Below, one piece after another: positions 33,145 through 41,240 of a stretch of 64,000 bases of DNA (within the stretch, counting starts at the first letter, position 1; each line of letters opens with the position of its first letter). The stretch spans positions 60,047-124,046 of the forward strand of contig NZ_JOHO01000016.1 in the NCBI RefSeq assembly GCF_000719705.1, written 5' to 3'. Under the pieces are notes generated by a model. It ran no database searches and was not told the DNA's origin. It saw only the letters and a program-made list of their open reading frames with translations. Both the position numbers and the translations under genes were made by a program. Origin of the DNA: Streptomyces sp. NRRL S-350 (GTDB taxonomy: Bacteria; Actinomycetota; Actinomycetes; Streptomycetales; Streptomycetaceae).

Positions 33145-33837
33145 ATGTCCGTACTCGCCGTTCTCGACCCGGCCGTCGCCGCCGCGCACGCCGTCGTCTC
33201 CGTCCTCACCCACGTCCTGCCGGCCGCGCTGGCGATCGTGCTGTTCACCGTCGCCGTGCGACTCGCCCTGCATCCGCTGGCCAGGGCTGCGGCGCGCGGG
33301 GAGAAGGCGCGGGCCGTGCTCGCGCCGAAGGTCGCCGCGTTGAACAAGAAGTACGAGAACCGGCCGGAGAAGCTGCGGGAGGCGCTGGCCGAGATGTACC
33401 GGAAGGAGCAGGTGTCGCCGTTCGCGGGGTGCCTGCCGGTGCTGGTGCAGATCCCGTTCTTCTCGGTGATGTACCGGTTGTTCACCACGCCGAACGACCT
33501 GTTGGACCACACCCTGTTCGGTGTGCCGTTGGGCCTGCACGTCTCGGGCGCGCACGGTGCCGGGCAGTTCGTGGTGTTCGGCCTGCTGTACGCGGGGATG
33601 GCGGCGGTCGGGTTCGTCAACTTCCGCCGGGCGCGGCGTGCGGCGGCGGCGCAGCCCACCCCGCAGCCGGGGGCGGGTCTGCTGCCGTACCTGTCGTTCG
33701 GGTCGGTGCTGTTCGCGCTGCTGGTGCCGGTGGCCGCCGCGCTGTACCTGCTGACGACGAGTGTCTGGTCGGCGTCCGAGCGGGCCTGGCTGTACCGGGG
33801 CGGGGCGCCGGTGCCGGTAGCCGCGCTCGCCGGCTGA
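33145..33837 (+). CDS. YidC/Oxa1-family membrane insertase (short paralogue)
   Basis: A 230-residue YidC/Oxa1-fold protein. It has the core five-helix layout: the first helix carries an Arg in FTVAVRLALHPL (the hydrophilic-groove Arg). The cytoplasmic hairpin follows (LNKKYENRPEKLREALAEMY). The signature SPFAGCLPVLVQIPFFSVMYRLF comes next, then three more helices. Streptomyces carry a longer main YidC beside rpmH/rnpA. This one is shorter, lacks the C-terminal basic tail and is not in that locus, so it is a second copy of unknown specialisation. GGAGGG is eleven bases before the ATG. Confidence 0.92.
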   Translation: MSVLAVLDPAVAAAHAVVSVLTHVLPAALAIVLFTVAVRLALHPLARAAARGEKARAVLAPKVAALNKKYENRPEKLREALAEMYRKEQVSPFAGCLPVLVQIPFFSVMYRLFTTPNDLLDHTLFGVPLGLHVSGAHGAGQFVVFGLLYAGMAAVGFVNFRRARRAAAAQPTPQPGAGLLPYLSFGSVLFALLVPVAAALYLLTTSVWSASERAWLYRGGAPVPVAALAG

Positions 33838-33881
33838 GCGGCGGCTGAGCAGCAGCCGGCGGCTGGGCGGCGACGGGCGGC

Positions 33882-33908
33882 GCCGCACCGGCCGGGCGCC
33901 GGTGCGGC
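33882..33908. terminator. Stem-loop and 19-bp direct repeat after the YidC-like gene
   Basis: GCCGCACCGG (33882-33891) pairs with CCGGTGCGGC (33899-33908) around CCGGGCG, between convergent genes. The 3' arm belongs to a 19-bp direct repeat with copies at 33891-33909 and 33910-33928 and a partial third copy. Confidence 0.65.
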
Positions 33909-33940
33909 AGCCGGGCGCCGGTGCGGCGGCCGGGCACGGC

Positions 33941-34642
33941 TCAGAAGTGGCGCAGCAGTTCGGGGAAGGTCGCGAGCTGCAGCGTCGCTTCGTCCGGGCC
34001 GAGGTCCTGGTGCTCCAGCACCCAGGTGTGCTGGTGGGGGATGAAGACGGTGCGCAGGCCGGCCCGGCGGGCGGGGGCGATGTCGGACTTGGGCGAGTTG
34101 CCGATCATCCAGGTCCGGTCCGGGTCGAGGCCGAGGTCGGCGGTGAGCACCCGGTAGGTGTCGACCGACTTCTCCGCCACGATGTGGATGCCCCGGAAGT
34201 GGTGGTCGATCGTGGAGGCCGTCACCTTGCGCTGCTGCTCGTCCTGGTCGCCCTTGGTGAGCAGCAGGAGGTGGTGGCGGGCGGCGAGGGCGGTGAGGGT
34301 TTCGGCGACGCCGGTGATCAGCTCGACCTGTCGGCTGCTCAGCGGGGCGAGGAGTTCGTCGATCCGGTTCTGCTCGGCGGGGGTGGGGGTGCGGCCGCCG
34401 TTGAGCTGCTGCAGGCAGTCGGCGAGGCTCTGCCGGAAGACGGCGGCGCCGTAGCCGAGGGCGCCGGAGTTGGCGGCTTCGATGCCGTCGAGGACGGTGC
34501 GGGCGCGGTCCCGTTCGGCGGGGGTGGCGACCCAGTCGAGGAAGCCGTCGATGACCCGCTCGAAGAGGACGTTGTTCTCCCAGAGGGTGTCGTCGGCGTC
34601 GAAGATGAGGATCTGGTCGGTGTGTGTCTGGGCGGTGGGCAT
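33941..34642 (-). CDS. HAD-superfamily hydrolase
   Basis: A 233-residue HAD phosphatase with an alpha-helical C1 cap. Motif I is FDADDTLW (nucleophile Asp), motif II LLTKGD, motif III the Lys in IVAEKS, and motif IV GNSPKSDIAPA. The extra DADDTLWENN form is common in YjjG- or phosphoserine-phosphatase-like proteins. ATG 34642 has GGAGAG about nine bases upstream. The substrate is unknown. The gene lies downstream of a Nudix gene on the same strand, separated by a 160-bp repeat-rich gap. Confidence 0.9.
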   Translation of the reverse strand: MPTAQTHTDQILIFDADDTLWENNVLFERVIDGFLDWVATPAERDRARTVLDGIEAANSGALGYGAAVFRQSLADCLQQLNGGRTPTPAEQNRIDELLAPLSSRQVELITGVAETLTALAARHHLLLLTKGDQDEQQRKVTASTIDHHFRGIHIVAEKSVDTYRVLTADLGLDPDRTWMIGNSPKSDIAPARRAGLRTVFIPHQHTWVLEHQDLGPDEATLQLATFPELLRHF

Positions 34643-34680
34643 CGGACGTTCTCTCCAGCGGGCGGGTGCTCAGGCGGGGG

Positions 34681-34725
34681 CGGCAGGTGCGCGGACGGCA
34701 GGTGCGCGGGCGGCAGGTGCGCGGG
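34681..34725. repeat. 15-bp tandem repeat, 3 copies
   Basis: Units CGGCAGGTGCGCGGG (first copy ending GGA) start at 34681, 34696 and 34711. The array lies 80 bp past the Nudix stop codon and just before the HAD gene start region. Confidence 0.88.
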
Positions 34726-34804
34726 CGGAGGCGGCGCGGTCGGCGGAGGCGGGGCCGCGAGCGGGCACGAGCAGGGGCGAGCGCGGGCGAGCGGGAGTGG
34801 CTGC

Positions 34805-35380
34805 TCAGGCGGGGGTGAGCAGGCGGGCGGCGCGGTCGAGGGTCTCGCGGAGGTTGTCCTCGGTGGTCCGCTGCCGGGCCTCCTCGACGGTGAGCCATTC
34901 CAGCGGGGAGGCCGGGTTCTCCGGCCGGGCGAGGTCCGGGGTGGCGGTGGCCAGGAGGAAGCGCAGGTCGGCGTGCTCGTGGGCGGGTTCGACTGGTGAG
35001 GCCGGGACGGGCACCACGGCGAGGTGGACCAGGGCGGCGTCGGGCCACGGGGTGAGGTCGGTGAGGCCGGTCTCCTCCCGGCCCTCGCGCAGGGCGATGT
35101 CCAGCGGCAGGGTCTCCCCCGGGTCGCCGTGGCCGCCGACCTGCAGCCAGGCCTGCTGGCGGACGTGCCAGCGCAGCAGGACGCGGCGGGTCGGCGGGTG
35201 GACGATCAGCGCGGAGGCGGTGAAGTGGAGGGGGAGGGTGGCGCGGTCCCAGGCGTCGGCGGTGTCGGCGAGGCGGCGGGCGCGTTCGTGGTCGGCGGTC
35301 TCCGCCGGGCCCTGCGGCCGGTGGCCGTCCAGCAGCCGGGCCAGGTCGGGGCTCTGGGACGGGCCGCCTGTGGTCACCAT
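34805..35380 (-). CDS. Nudix hydrolase
   Basis: A 191-residue Nudix protein. The Nudix box reads GGHGDPGE, then eight residues, then REGREETGL. The classical box has seven residues there, but the eight-residue form (GGHxxPGxx...ALREAxEETG) is common in actinobacterial members. The catalytic Glu cluster REGREE is intact, so pyrophosphohydrolase activity is expected on an unknown nucleoside-diphosphate derivative. The N-terminal helix-rich part (DHERARRLADTADAWDRAT) is also seen in this subgroup. ATG 35380 has GAGGAG at nine bases. Confidence 0.9.
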   Translation of the reverse strand: MVTTGGPSQSPDLARLLDGHRPQGPAETADHERARRLADTADAWDRATLPLHFTASALIVHPPTRRVLLRWHVRQQAWLQVGGHGDPGETLPLDIALREGREETGLTDLTPWPDAALVHLAVVPVPASPVEPAHEHADLRFLLATATPDLARPENPASPLEWLTVEEARQRTTEDNLRETLDRAARLLTPA

Positions 35381-35615
35381 GGATCGACACTCCTCGTTCT
35401 GCCCCGAGGCGTGCCGGACCGTCTCAACCCGCTTGCGGGGGTGGGTGGTCGGGCCCGGGGCGTCCGGTTCCAGCGAACCCGGGCAGCCTAGCGCCGGGCC
35501 GTCGGCGGGCCCACCGGTTTTCCCGCCGACCGCAGGGGTGTACCGGCTGGTGGGGGCGTTCCTCGCAGGCCGTAGCCTGTGGTGATCGTCAGGGGACAGG
35601 TGGAGGGATTTCGTC

Positions 35616-36383
35616 ATGGTGGCTGCTCCGGCGCTGGCCGAGCTGCGCGAGGTGTGCCAGCCGCAGGCCAAGCTGCAGAGCCGTAACGGTGAGCACTGGG
35701 CGGGTCGGCTGTACATGCGGCGGGTCTCGCTGCGGACCACCCGGCAGCTGGTCCGGACGTCGGTGGCGCCGAACACGCTCACCTGGGTGATGGTGGTGTG
35801 CGGGGTCGGCGGCGGCGCGGCGCTGCTGGTCCCGGGCCTGACCGGCGCGCTGCTGGCGGCCGTGCTGTTCCAGCTGTTCCTGCTCTTCGACTGCGTGGAC
35901 GGCGAAGTGGCGCGTTGGAAGCGCCAGTTCAGCATGGCCGGGGTGTACGTGGACCGGCTGGGCGCCTATCTGGCGGACGCCGCGCTGATGATCGGCGCGG
36001 GTGTCCGGGCGGCGCGCGGCGGGTCGGAGCTGTGGGTGTCGGTGGGCCTGGCGGCCGCGCTGGGCGTGGTGCTGCTCAAGGCGTCGACGGACCTGGTGGA
36101 CGTGGCCCGGGCGCGCAGCGGACGGCCGCCGGCGGACGAGGAGTCGACGCAGCCGCGCTCGCAGGGCATCGCGACGGCCCGTCGGCTCGCCTCGCTGTTC
36201 AAGATCCACCGGGTGACCAACGGGATCGAGGCGTCGCTGGTGCTGCTGGCGGCGGCCGCGGTGGACGCCGGGCTCGGCAACCTGGACGCGACGCGGGCGG
36301 CGGTCGCCGGGATCACGGTGATCACCTGGGGCATGGTGGTCGCGCACCTGACATCGATCCTGTCGTCGTCGCGCCTGCGCTGA
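35616..36383 (+). CDS. CDP-alcohol phosphotransferase-like membrane protein
   Basis: A 255-residue integral membrane protein with the CDP-OH-P transferase motif at residues 92-117. Asp92, Asp95-Gly96, Ala99-Arg100, Gly109 and Asp113 are all present (DCVDGEVAR, then GVYVDRLGAYL). The fourth acidic position of the motif (three residues after Asp113) is Ala117 instead of Asp, and that Asp is the proposed catalytic base. About six hydrophobic helices are present. It could make an unusual phospholipid or polyol-phosphate conjugate, or be inactive. GGTGGAGGGA precedes ATG 35616. It is a single-gene unit after a promoter-like TAGCCT. Confidence 0.85.
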   Translation: MVAAPALAELREVCQPQAKLQSRNGEHWAGRLYMRRVSLRTTRQLVRTSVAPNTLTWVMVVCGVGGGAALLVPGLTGALLAAVLFQLFLLFDCVDGEVARWKRQFSMAGVYVDRLGAYLADAALMIGAGVRAARGGSELWVSVGLAAALGVVLLKASTDLVDVARARSGRPPADEESTQPRSQGIATARRLASLFKIHRVTNGIEASLVLLAAAAVDAGLGNLDATRAAVAGITVITWGMVVAHLTSILSSSRLR

Positions 36384-36660
36384 ACGTCCGGGCCGTCCGG
36401 GACTGTTGAAGGTCGAGGCGCCCCCCGCTCGGGGGTGCCCGGGCGAACCCGTCGCGGGTGGACGCGGATGCCGGGGCGGCCCGGGAGGGCGAAGGCATGG
36501 GGCTGACGCCGGCCCGGTCCGCTGCCGCCGGCTCAGCCGCTCCCGCCGCCTGCGCCGCCGCCGCTGCCACCGCTCCCGCCGGCGGCACCGCCGGCCGCGG
36601 TCACCGTGTCGCACCACCGCCGGCACCGGCGTCGGCGGTGGCGCGCCCTACGGCCGGACA
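36384..36660. other. Intergenic, low-complexity, no supported gene
   Basis: G+C-rich stretch after the CDP-alcohol phosphotransferase-like gene with Ala/Pro-coding low-complexity in one frame and no credible start plus family signature. It leads into the 15-bp tandem array at 36661. Confidence 0.4.
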
Positions 36661-36750
36661 CCCCACGCCCGGGCACCCCACGCCCGGGCACCCCAGGCCC
36701 GGGCACCCCAGGCCCGGGCACCCCAGGCCCGGGCACCCCACGGCCGGGCG
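36661..36750. repeat. 15-bp tandem repeat, 6 copies
   Basis: Contiguous units of CCCCAGGCCCGGGCA start every 15 bases from 36661; the first two and last differ at one or two bases (CCCCACGCCCGGGCA, CCCCACGGCCGGGCG). Each unit contains the palindrome CCCGGG. There are no spacers, so it is a minisatellite and not a CRISPR. Confidence 0.92.
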
Positions 36751-36850
36751 CCTCCTGGGCGCGACCTCCGACTGAGGCGCGCCCCCGCGCGAATCCCCCG
36801 GTCGTGACGCCGGCCCATTCTTCTGCGGAACCCATCCCCGGGAACCAGTC

Positions 36851-36885
36851 GGACTACATATTCAGTCCAACGACATATACAGTCG
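36851..36885 (+). promoter_or_regulatory. A+T-rich double inverted repeat upstream of the GT39-like gene
   Basis: GGACT (36851-36855) with AGTCC (36864-36868) encloses ACATATTC, and CGAC (36871-36874) with GTCG (36882-36885) encloses ATATACA. The stretch is strikingly A+T-rich for this DNA and lies 28 bp before the start codon, so it is the likely promoter/operator of 36913-38784. Confidence 0.5.
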
Positions 36886-36912
36886 TCCGACAGACAGAAG
36901 GGGGGCACGCCC

Positions 36913-38784
36913 ATGCCGCAACGCACCACACCCCGGCCGAGCCCGGCCGAGCCCGCGACCGACCGATCCGCGACCGACCGCTCCACCACCGCCCGTTCCA
37001 CCACCGCCCGCTCCGGCCACACCCATTCCGCAGGCGCCCTGCTCGCCACCCTGCAGGCGGCATCGGCTGCCGTCCGGGTGGCAGTCATCCGGACGGCAGC
37101 CGCGCGACCCGCCGTCGCCCTGCTCGTCGGCTACCTCGCCGAGCTGCTGTTCCGACTCGTCCTCGTCCGGCACATGAGCTACCCGTCCGTCCACCCCGAC
37201 GAGGACTCCTACCTCGCCCTGACCCGCGTCCTCGCCGGCCGGCCGCCGACCGAGATCCCGGTCGGTGTGGTCGTCCCCGGCGGCTATCCCCTGCTGATCT
37301 CCCCCGCACTGCGCCTGGCCGACGACCCGACGACCGCCTACCACCTGATCATGGGCATCAACGCCGCGGTCAACGCGCTCGTCCTGCCGCTCGCCTACGT
37401 CGCCCTGCGCCGCCTCGGCGTGAGCCGGCGCCTCGCGTACCTCTTCGGCGCCGCGACCGCCCTGCTGCCGCCCGTGGTCTTCTACTCGCAGTTCGTGCTG
37501 ACCGACGCCGTCCTGCCCGTCCTGGCGCTCGCCTGGCTGCTCTGCCTGCACGGCTGGCTCGCCGACGGCACCCTGCGCCGCCGCGCCTGGCACGCCGCCG
37601 GGGCGGGCGCGTCCGCCGGCTACGCGATGGCGGTGCACGACCGCGGCGGCGTGATGGTCGCCCTGACCGCCGCCGTGCTCCTCGGCGCCCTGCTGCTGCG
37701 CCGCACGCCGTGGCGGGCCACGGCCGCCGGGCTCGCCGCGCTCGGCCTCGGCGTGCTCGGCGCCCAAGGGCTGGCGGCCTGGCTGCACGCGCAGTTCACG
37801 GTCGAGAACAGCGACGTCGGCGGGTACCTGTGGAAGGGGCTGACCGACCCGGAGGCCGCCCAGCGGACCCTCACCCGGACCGCCGGCCAGATCTGGTACT
37901 TCACGGTCTCCACCTGGGGCGTCGGCGGACTGGCCGTCGTCGTCTGCGTCGTCGCGATGGCCCGCCGCCGCCTCCCCGCCGCGCACCGGGTCACCGGCGG
38001 CGTGCTGGTGGCGCTGCTGTTCGGCACCGCCCTGGCCGCCTCCGCCGCCCTGCCCCCCGACGGCCGGATCGACGACTGGGTGTACGCCCGCTACACGTCC
38101 TACCTCGTCCCGGCGGCCTTCACGGTGGGATCCGCCGTGCTCGTCCGCGGCGGACGCCGCGCCCTGGGCCGGGCGGCGGCGGCAGCGGCCGGACTCGCGC
38201 TGCTGCTCGCCGAAGCGGTGCTCCAGTCGGCCGGCTCGAAGCTGCGCACCGAGCTCTTCATCCCCTGGGCCATGCCGGACATCTCGTTCCTGGCCGCCGA
38301 CTGGGGCAGGCTCAGCATGCTCCGGACGACCGCCGCCGCCCTGGTCGTCCTCGGCTCGGTGGTGCTGGTACGGACTTCCGGTGGGCGTCGGGTGCTCCCG
38401 GCGGTCGCCCTCTCCCTGGCGATGTTCGCCGCCTTCGCGACCTCGACGATCACCGCCCAGGTCGCCCAACCGCACGCGAAGTGGCGCGCGGGCCTGGCGA
38501 CCGGCTTCACCCGTGCCGCCGGGATCGGCGCGGGGGACAACGTGGTGTTCGCCTGGGACATCGACTGGGCGCTGCGCGCCGCCCAGGCCTTCGAGGTCTA
38601 CCAGGGCCGGGTCTGGTACCGCGATCCCCGCTGGCAGCCCGTCCCGGCGGAGGCGAACGTCCTGGTCACCCCGCTGCCCGGGGCGGGCCTGGCGCCGGAG
38701 GCCTACTGGCCCGACCACCCCGCCGCCTGGTACGTCGAGCGGGCCGACGCCGGGCAGAACTGGGCGGTCTGGCGCCGGCGCTGA
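36913..38784 (+). CDS. GT39/ArnT-like membrane glycosyltransferase
   Basis: A 623-residue multi-pass membrane protein. After a Thr/Ser/Arg-rich cytoplasmic leader (about 1-45) and the first helix, the loop SYPSVHPDEDSYLALTRVLA carries the acidic HPDE(D) motif typical of lipid-linked sugar transferases of the PMT/ArnT fold. A periplasmic GGYPLL segment and LTDAVLPVLALAWLL also fit. About eleven helices follow. A C-terminal soluble part ends DAGQNWAVWRRR. Such enzymes move a sugar from a polyprenyl-phosphate donor to a protein, lipid or wall polymer; the acceptor is unknown. AGAAGGGGG lies before ATG 36913. The gene is convergent with an ArsR regulator, with only 7 bp between stops. Confidence 0.78.
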   Translation: MPQRTTPRPSPAEPATDRSATDRSTTARSTTARSGHTHSAGALLATLQAASAAVRVAVIRTAAARPAVALLVGYLAELLFRLVLVRHMSYPSVHPDEDSYLALTRVLAGRPPTEIPVGVVVPGGYPLLISPALRLADDPTTAYHLIMGINAAVNALVLPLAYVALRRLGVSRRLAYLFGAATALLPPVVFYSQFVLTDAVLPVLALAWLLCLHGWLADGTLRRRAWHAAGAGASAGYAMAVHDRGGVMVALTAAVLLGALLLRRTPWRATAAGLAALGLGVLGAQGLAAWLHAQFTVENSDVGGYLWKGLTDPEAAQRTLTRTAGQIWYFTVSTWGVGGLAVVVCVVAMARRRLPAAHRVTGGVLVALLFGTALAASAALPPDGRIDDWVYARYTSYLVPAAFTVGSAVLVRGGRRALGRAAAAAAGLALLLAEAVLQSAGSKLRTELFIPWAMPDISFLAADWGRLSMLRTTAAALVVLGSVVLVRTSGGRRVLPAVALSLAMFAAFATSTITAQVAQPHAKWRAGLATGFTRAAGIGAGDNVVFAWDIDWALRAAQAFEVYQGRVWYRDPRWQPVPAEANVLVTPLPGAGLAPEAYWPDHPAAWYVERADAGQNWAVWRRR

Positions 38785-38791
38785 GTACCGG

Positions 38792-39181
38792 TCAGCCCTC
38801 GGCCCCGGGCCGCACCTCCGCATGGGCGGGGGCGGGGGCAGGGGCAGGGACGTGGGCATGGGCGTGGGCGGCGAGGATGGTGTCGAGGAGACCGGGGAAG
38901 CGCATCTCCAGGTCGACCGTCCGCAGCGCGGAGAAGCGGCGGTTGGCCTCCTCGCGCTGGGTGATCACGCCGGATTCGCGCAGCACCTTGAAGTGGTGGC
39001 TGAGGGTGGAGGGCGCGACGTCCACGGGGAAGGTGCCGCAGGCGCGTTCGGGCTCGGTGCGCAGGACGCGGACGATGGTCATCCGGGTGGGGTCGGAGAG
39101 TGCGTGCAGGACGTCGAGGAGGTCGATGTCCTCGGCTGCGGGGTGGGCGGGCGCCGATCGGCGGCGGGTGCTGCGGGGCAT
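38792..39181 (-). CDS. ArsR-family transcriptional regulator
   Basis: A 129-residue winged-helix regulator. ATG 39181 is fixed by GGGAGGA six bases upstream. The HTH core reads DVLHALSDPTRMTIVRVL, then VAPSTLSHHFKVLRESGVI, the recognition helix. ALSDPTR is the ArsR hallmark. It lacks an obvious metal-binding CxC motif; one Cys (RACGTF) sits just before the HTH. The C-terminal tail is Ala/Pro/His-rich (AHAHAHVPAPAPAPAH). It is divergent from a quinone oxidoreductase gene, and the intergenic region carries two inverted copies of CGATGTTCGAC. It probably represses both genes in response to a redox or electrophile signal. Confidence 0.9.
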   Translation of the reverse strand: MPRSTRRRSAPAHPAAEDIDLLDVLHALSDPTRMTIVRVLRTEPERACGTFPVDVAPSTLSHHFKVLRESGVITQREEANRRFSALRTVDLEMRFPGLLDTILAAHAHAHVPAPAPAPAHAEVRPGAEG

Positions 39182-39201
39182 GGTCCATCCTCCCTGATCT
39201 G

Positions 39202-39272
39202 CGATGTTCGACATCCGTCGAAGAGGCGTGGTACCACTGTCCCGCGCCAATTTCGTAGTTCGTCGAACATCG
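39202..39272. promoter_or_regulatory. Paired ArsR-type operators in the divergent promoter region
   Basis: CGATGTTCGAC (39202-39212) recurs in inverted orientation as GTCGAACATCG (39262-39272). Each lies within a dyad: TTCGAC-ATCC-GTCGAA at 39207-39222 and GTTCG-T-CGAAC at 39258-39268. The two sites flank both promoters between the ArsR gene and the oxidoreductase gene. Confidence 0.7.
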
Positions 39273-39290
39273 TATCCGAGGGGGACCGAC

Positions 39291-40277
39291 ATGCGTGCAC
39301 TGGTGATGACCGCACCCGGGGGAGCCGAACACTCGCAGATCCGGGAAATCGGGGCACCGCGCCCCGGAGCCGGCCAGGTGGCGATCGACGTGGCCTACGC
39401 CGGACTGAACTTCGTGGACGTGATGACCCGCCGCGGGGACGCCGCGTACGCCACCGAGTGGCCGTACCGGCCCGGCAAGGAGGTGTCCGGGACGGTCCGG
39501 GAGATCGGCGAGGGCGTCACCGGGCTGGCCGTGGGCGACCGCGTCGTGGCCGCACCGGCCGGCGAGGGGCTGGCCGAGGTCGTGGTCGCGGAGGCGGCAC
39601 TCACCGTGCCGCTCCCGGCGGGCGTGGCCCTGAGCGAGGCCGCCGCCGTCCCGCTGGGCCTGGCCACCTCGATGCTGCTGCTGACCGACGCCGGCCGCTT
39701 CACCCCCGGGGACACCGTCCTGGTGCACTCGGCGGGCGGCGGCATCGGCCACGCCATCGCCCAGCTCGTCCCGCTGCTCGGCGGCGGCCGACTGATCGGC
39801 ACCGTCGGCCGGCCGGAGAAGGCCGCCGCCGCCATCGCCTCCGGCTACGACCACGCCTTCGCGCGCGCCGAGGCACTGCCCGAGGTGATCCGGGCCGCCA
39901 CCGACGGCCGGGGCGTCGACCTCGTCCTCGACCCGCTGGGCACCGAGGCCCTGGAACTCGACCTCGCCGTGGCGGCGCCCGGCGCCCGGATCGTCCTGTT
40001 CGGCAACGCGGGCGGCGGCGCCGTCGCCGACCTGCCGCCGCTCGGCCGCCTGATGGCGGGCAACCTCACCCTCACCGGCTTCAGCCACCGCGGCCTGGCC
40101 GCCACCGCCCCCGACCGCCTGGCCCGCGCCATCCGCCGGGTCCTCGACCTCCTCGCCGACGGCGGACTGAAGCTCCCCGTCACCGAACTGCCCGGCCTGG
40201 CCGCCGTCCCGGCCGCCCACGACGCCATGGAGGACGGGCGGGCGACGGGTAAGTACGTGGTCCGGGTCGGCGGCTGA
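39291..40277 (+). CDS. Quinone-oxidoreductase-like (MDR superfamily) enzyme
   Basis: A 328-residue zeta-crystallin/quinone oxidoreductase type enzyme of the medium-chain dehydrogenase superfamily. It lacks the structural-zinc cysteines, as expected for this branch. The N-terminal catalytic part contains AYAGLNFVDVMTRRGDAAYA and the GKEVSGTVREIGEGVTGLAVGD block. The NADPH-binding part has VLVHSAGGGIGHAIAQL, a variant of AAAGGVG. It would reduce quinones or alpha,beta-unsaturated carbonyls with NADPH. ATG 39291 follows GAGGGGGA. It is divergent from the ArsR regulator with shared operators, which suggests control by that protein. Confidence 0.92.
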   Translation: MRALVMTAPGGAEHSQIREIGAPRPGAGQVAIDVAYAGLNFVDVMTRRGDAAYATEWPYRPGKEVSGTVREIGEGVTGLAVGDRVVAAPAGEGLAEVVVAEAALTVPLPAGVALSEAAAVPLGLATSMLLLTDAGRFTPGDTVLVHSAGGGIGHAIAQLVPLLGGGRLIGTVGRPEKAAAAIASGYDHAFARAEALPEVIRAATDGRGVDLVLDPLGTEALELDLAVAAPGARIVLFGNAGGGAVADLPPLGRLMAGNLTLTGFSHRGLAATAPDRLARAIRRVLDLLADGGLKLPVTELPGLAAVPAAHDAMEDGRATGKYVVRVGG

Positions 40278-40386
40278 TCCTCCGGCCGACCGGAAGGGCC
40301 CCGGGGCGGGCGGGGCGCACTTCCCGGCCCGGCCCCGACTCCACGTACGCGGCCCGCACGAGCCGTCGCGCGGACGCGCGCCGCCG

Positions 40387-41163
40387 TCAGACCGTGAAGG
40401 CCGCACCCGGATCCGCATGGGCGACCGGGCCGGTGAAGTGGGCCGCCGCGCGGCTGACGGCCTCGGCCGGCGTCATGGCGCGGCCCACGTGGGTGACGAG
40501 CAGGCGGGCGGCGCGCGCCGCCGTGGCGGTGGCGCCGGCCTGTTCGGGGGTGTGGTGGACCGGGTCTCCGCCGTCCGGATCCGACTCCGACTCCGCGTTC
40601 TCCGCCTCGCAGAGCAACAGGTCGCAGTCCTTGGCGAGTTCGGTGAGGCCGGGGCACGGGGCCGTGTCGCCGGAGTAGACGAGCGACCGCCCGCCGGCCT
40701 CCACCCGGAGGGCGAAGGCCGGCATGCCGTGGTCCACCGCCCGGCTGGTCAGCGCCAGCGGGCCGACCTGCACCCGGTGGCCGTCGGACAGCTCGGTGAC
40801 GGCGAAGGCGGATTCGACCGGGCTGCGCCGCGCCGAGTTGGTCAGGAAGTCCGCCAGCCGGTCGGCGGTGCCGGGCGGCCCGTAGAGCGGGATCGGCGCG
40901 GTGAGCCGGATGTCCGCGTAGCGGGCGCCGTAGTAGGCGGTGAGCAGGTCGGCGCAGTGGTCGGCGTGCAGGTGCGAGATCCAGATCGCGTCCAGCTCGT
41001 CCAACCGGGCGTGGCGCTGCAGCGGGCCCAGGGTGCCGGTGCCGGCGTCCACCCACACCCGGGCGCCCCCGCCGGACACCAGGTAGCCGGAGCACGGATT
41101 GTCGACGCTCGGGTAGGGCGTCGCGCTTCCCAGGACGGCGAGGTGCAGGCGTTCGTCGGGCAT
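40387..41163 (-). CDS. Metallo-beta-lactamase-fold hydrolase (RNase Z-like group)
   Basis: A 258-residue MBL-fold protein. It opens LHLAVLGSATPYPSVDNPCSGYLV, the RNase Z/CPDase-like start. The metal motif is ISHLHADHCADL (HxHxDH). Later ligands appear as the His in AVDHGMPAFALRV, the Asp in YSGDTAPCPGL and the His in LLVTHVGR. CEAENAE replaces the usual longer exosite, so tRNA processing is not assured; a phosphodiesterase or related role is equally likely. ATG 41163. It stands alone, divergent from a decayed gene at 41241. Confidence 0.9.
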   Translation of the reverse strand: MPDERLHLAVLGSATPYPSVDNPCSGYLVSGGGARVWVDAGTGTLGPLQRHARLDELDAIWISHLHADHCADLLTAYYGARYADIRLTAPIPLYGPPGTADRLADFLTNSARRSPVESAFAVTELSDGHRVQVGPLALTSRAVDHGMPAFALRVEAGGRSLVYSGDTAPCPGLTELAKDCDLLLCEAENAESESDPDGGDPVHHTPEQAGATATAARAARLLVTHVGRAMTPAEAVSRAAAHFTGPVAHADPGAAFTV

Positions 41164-41240
41164 CCGGCGAGGGTAGCGCCGGACGCCGGCCCTGGCGACC
41201 GAGGCTCCCTACCCCGCACCCGGGTGGCGTAGGGGCCGAC

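Noticed and set aside
36458..36775. A 105-codon frame through the 15-bp repeat (GHPRPGHPRPG)
   Set aside because: Its only regular part is the repeat, it has no ribosome site or family, and the same array is open in several frames.
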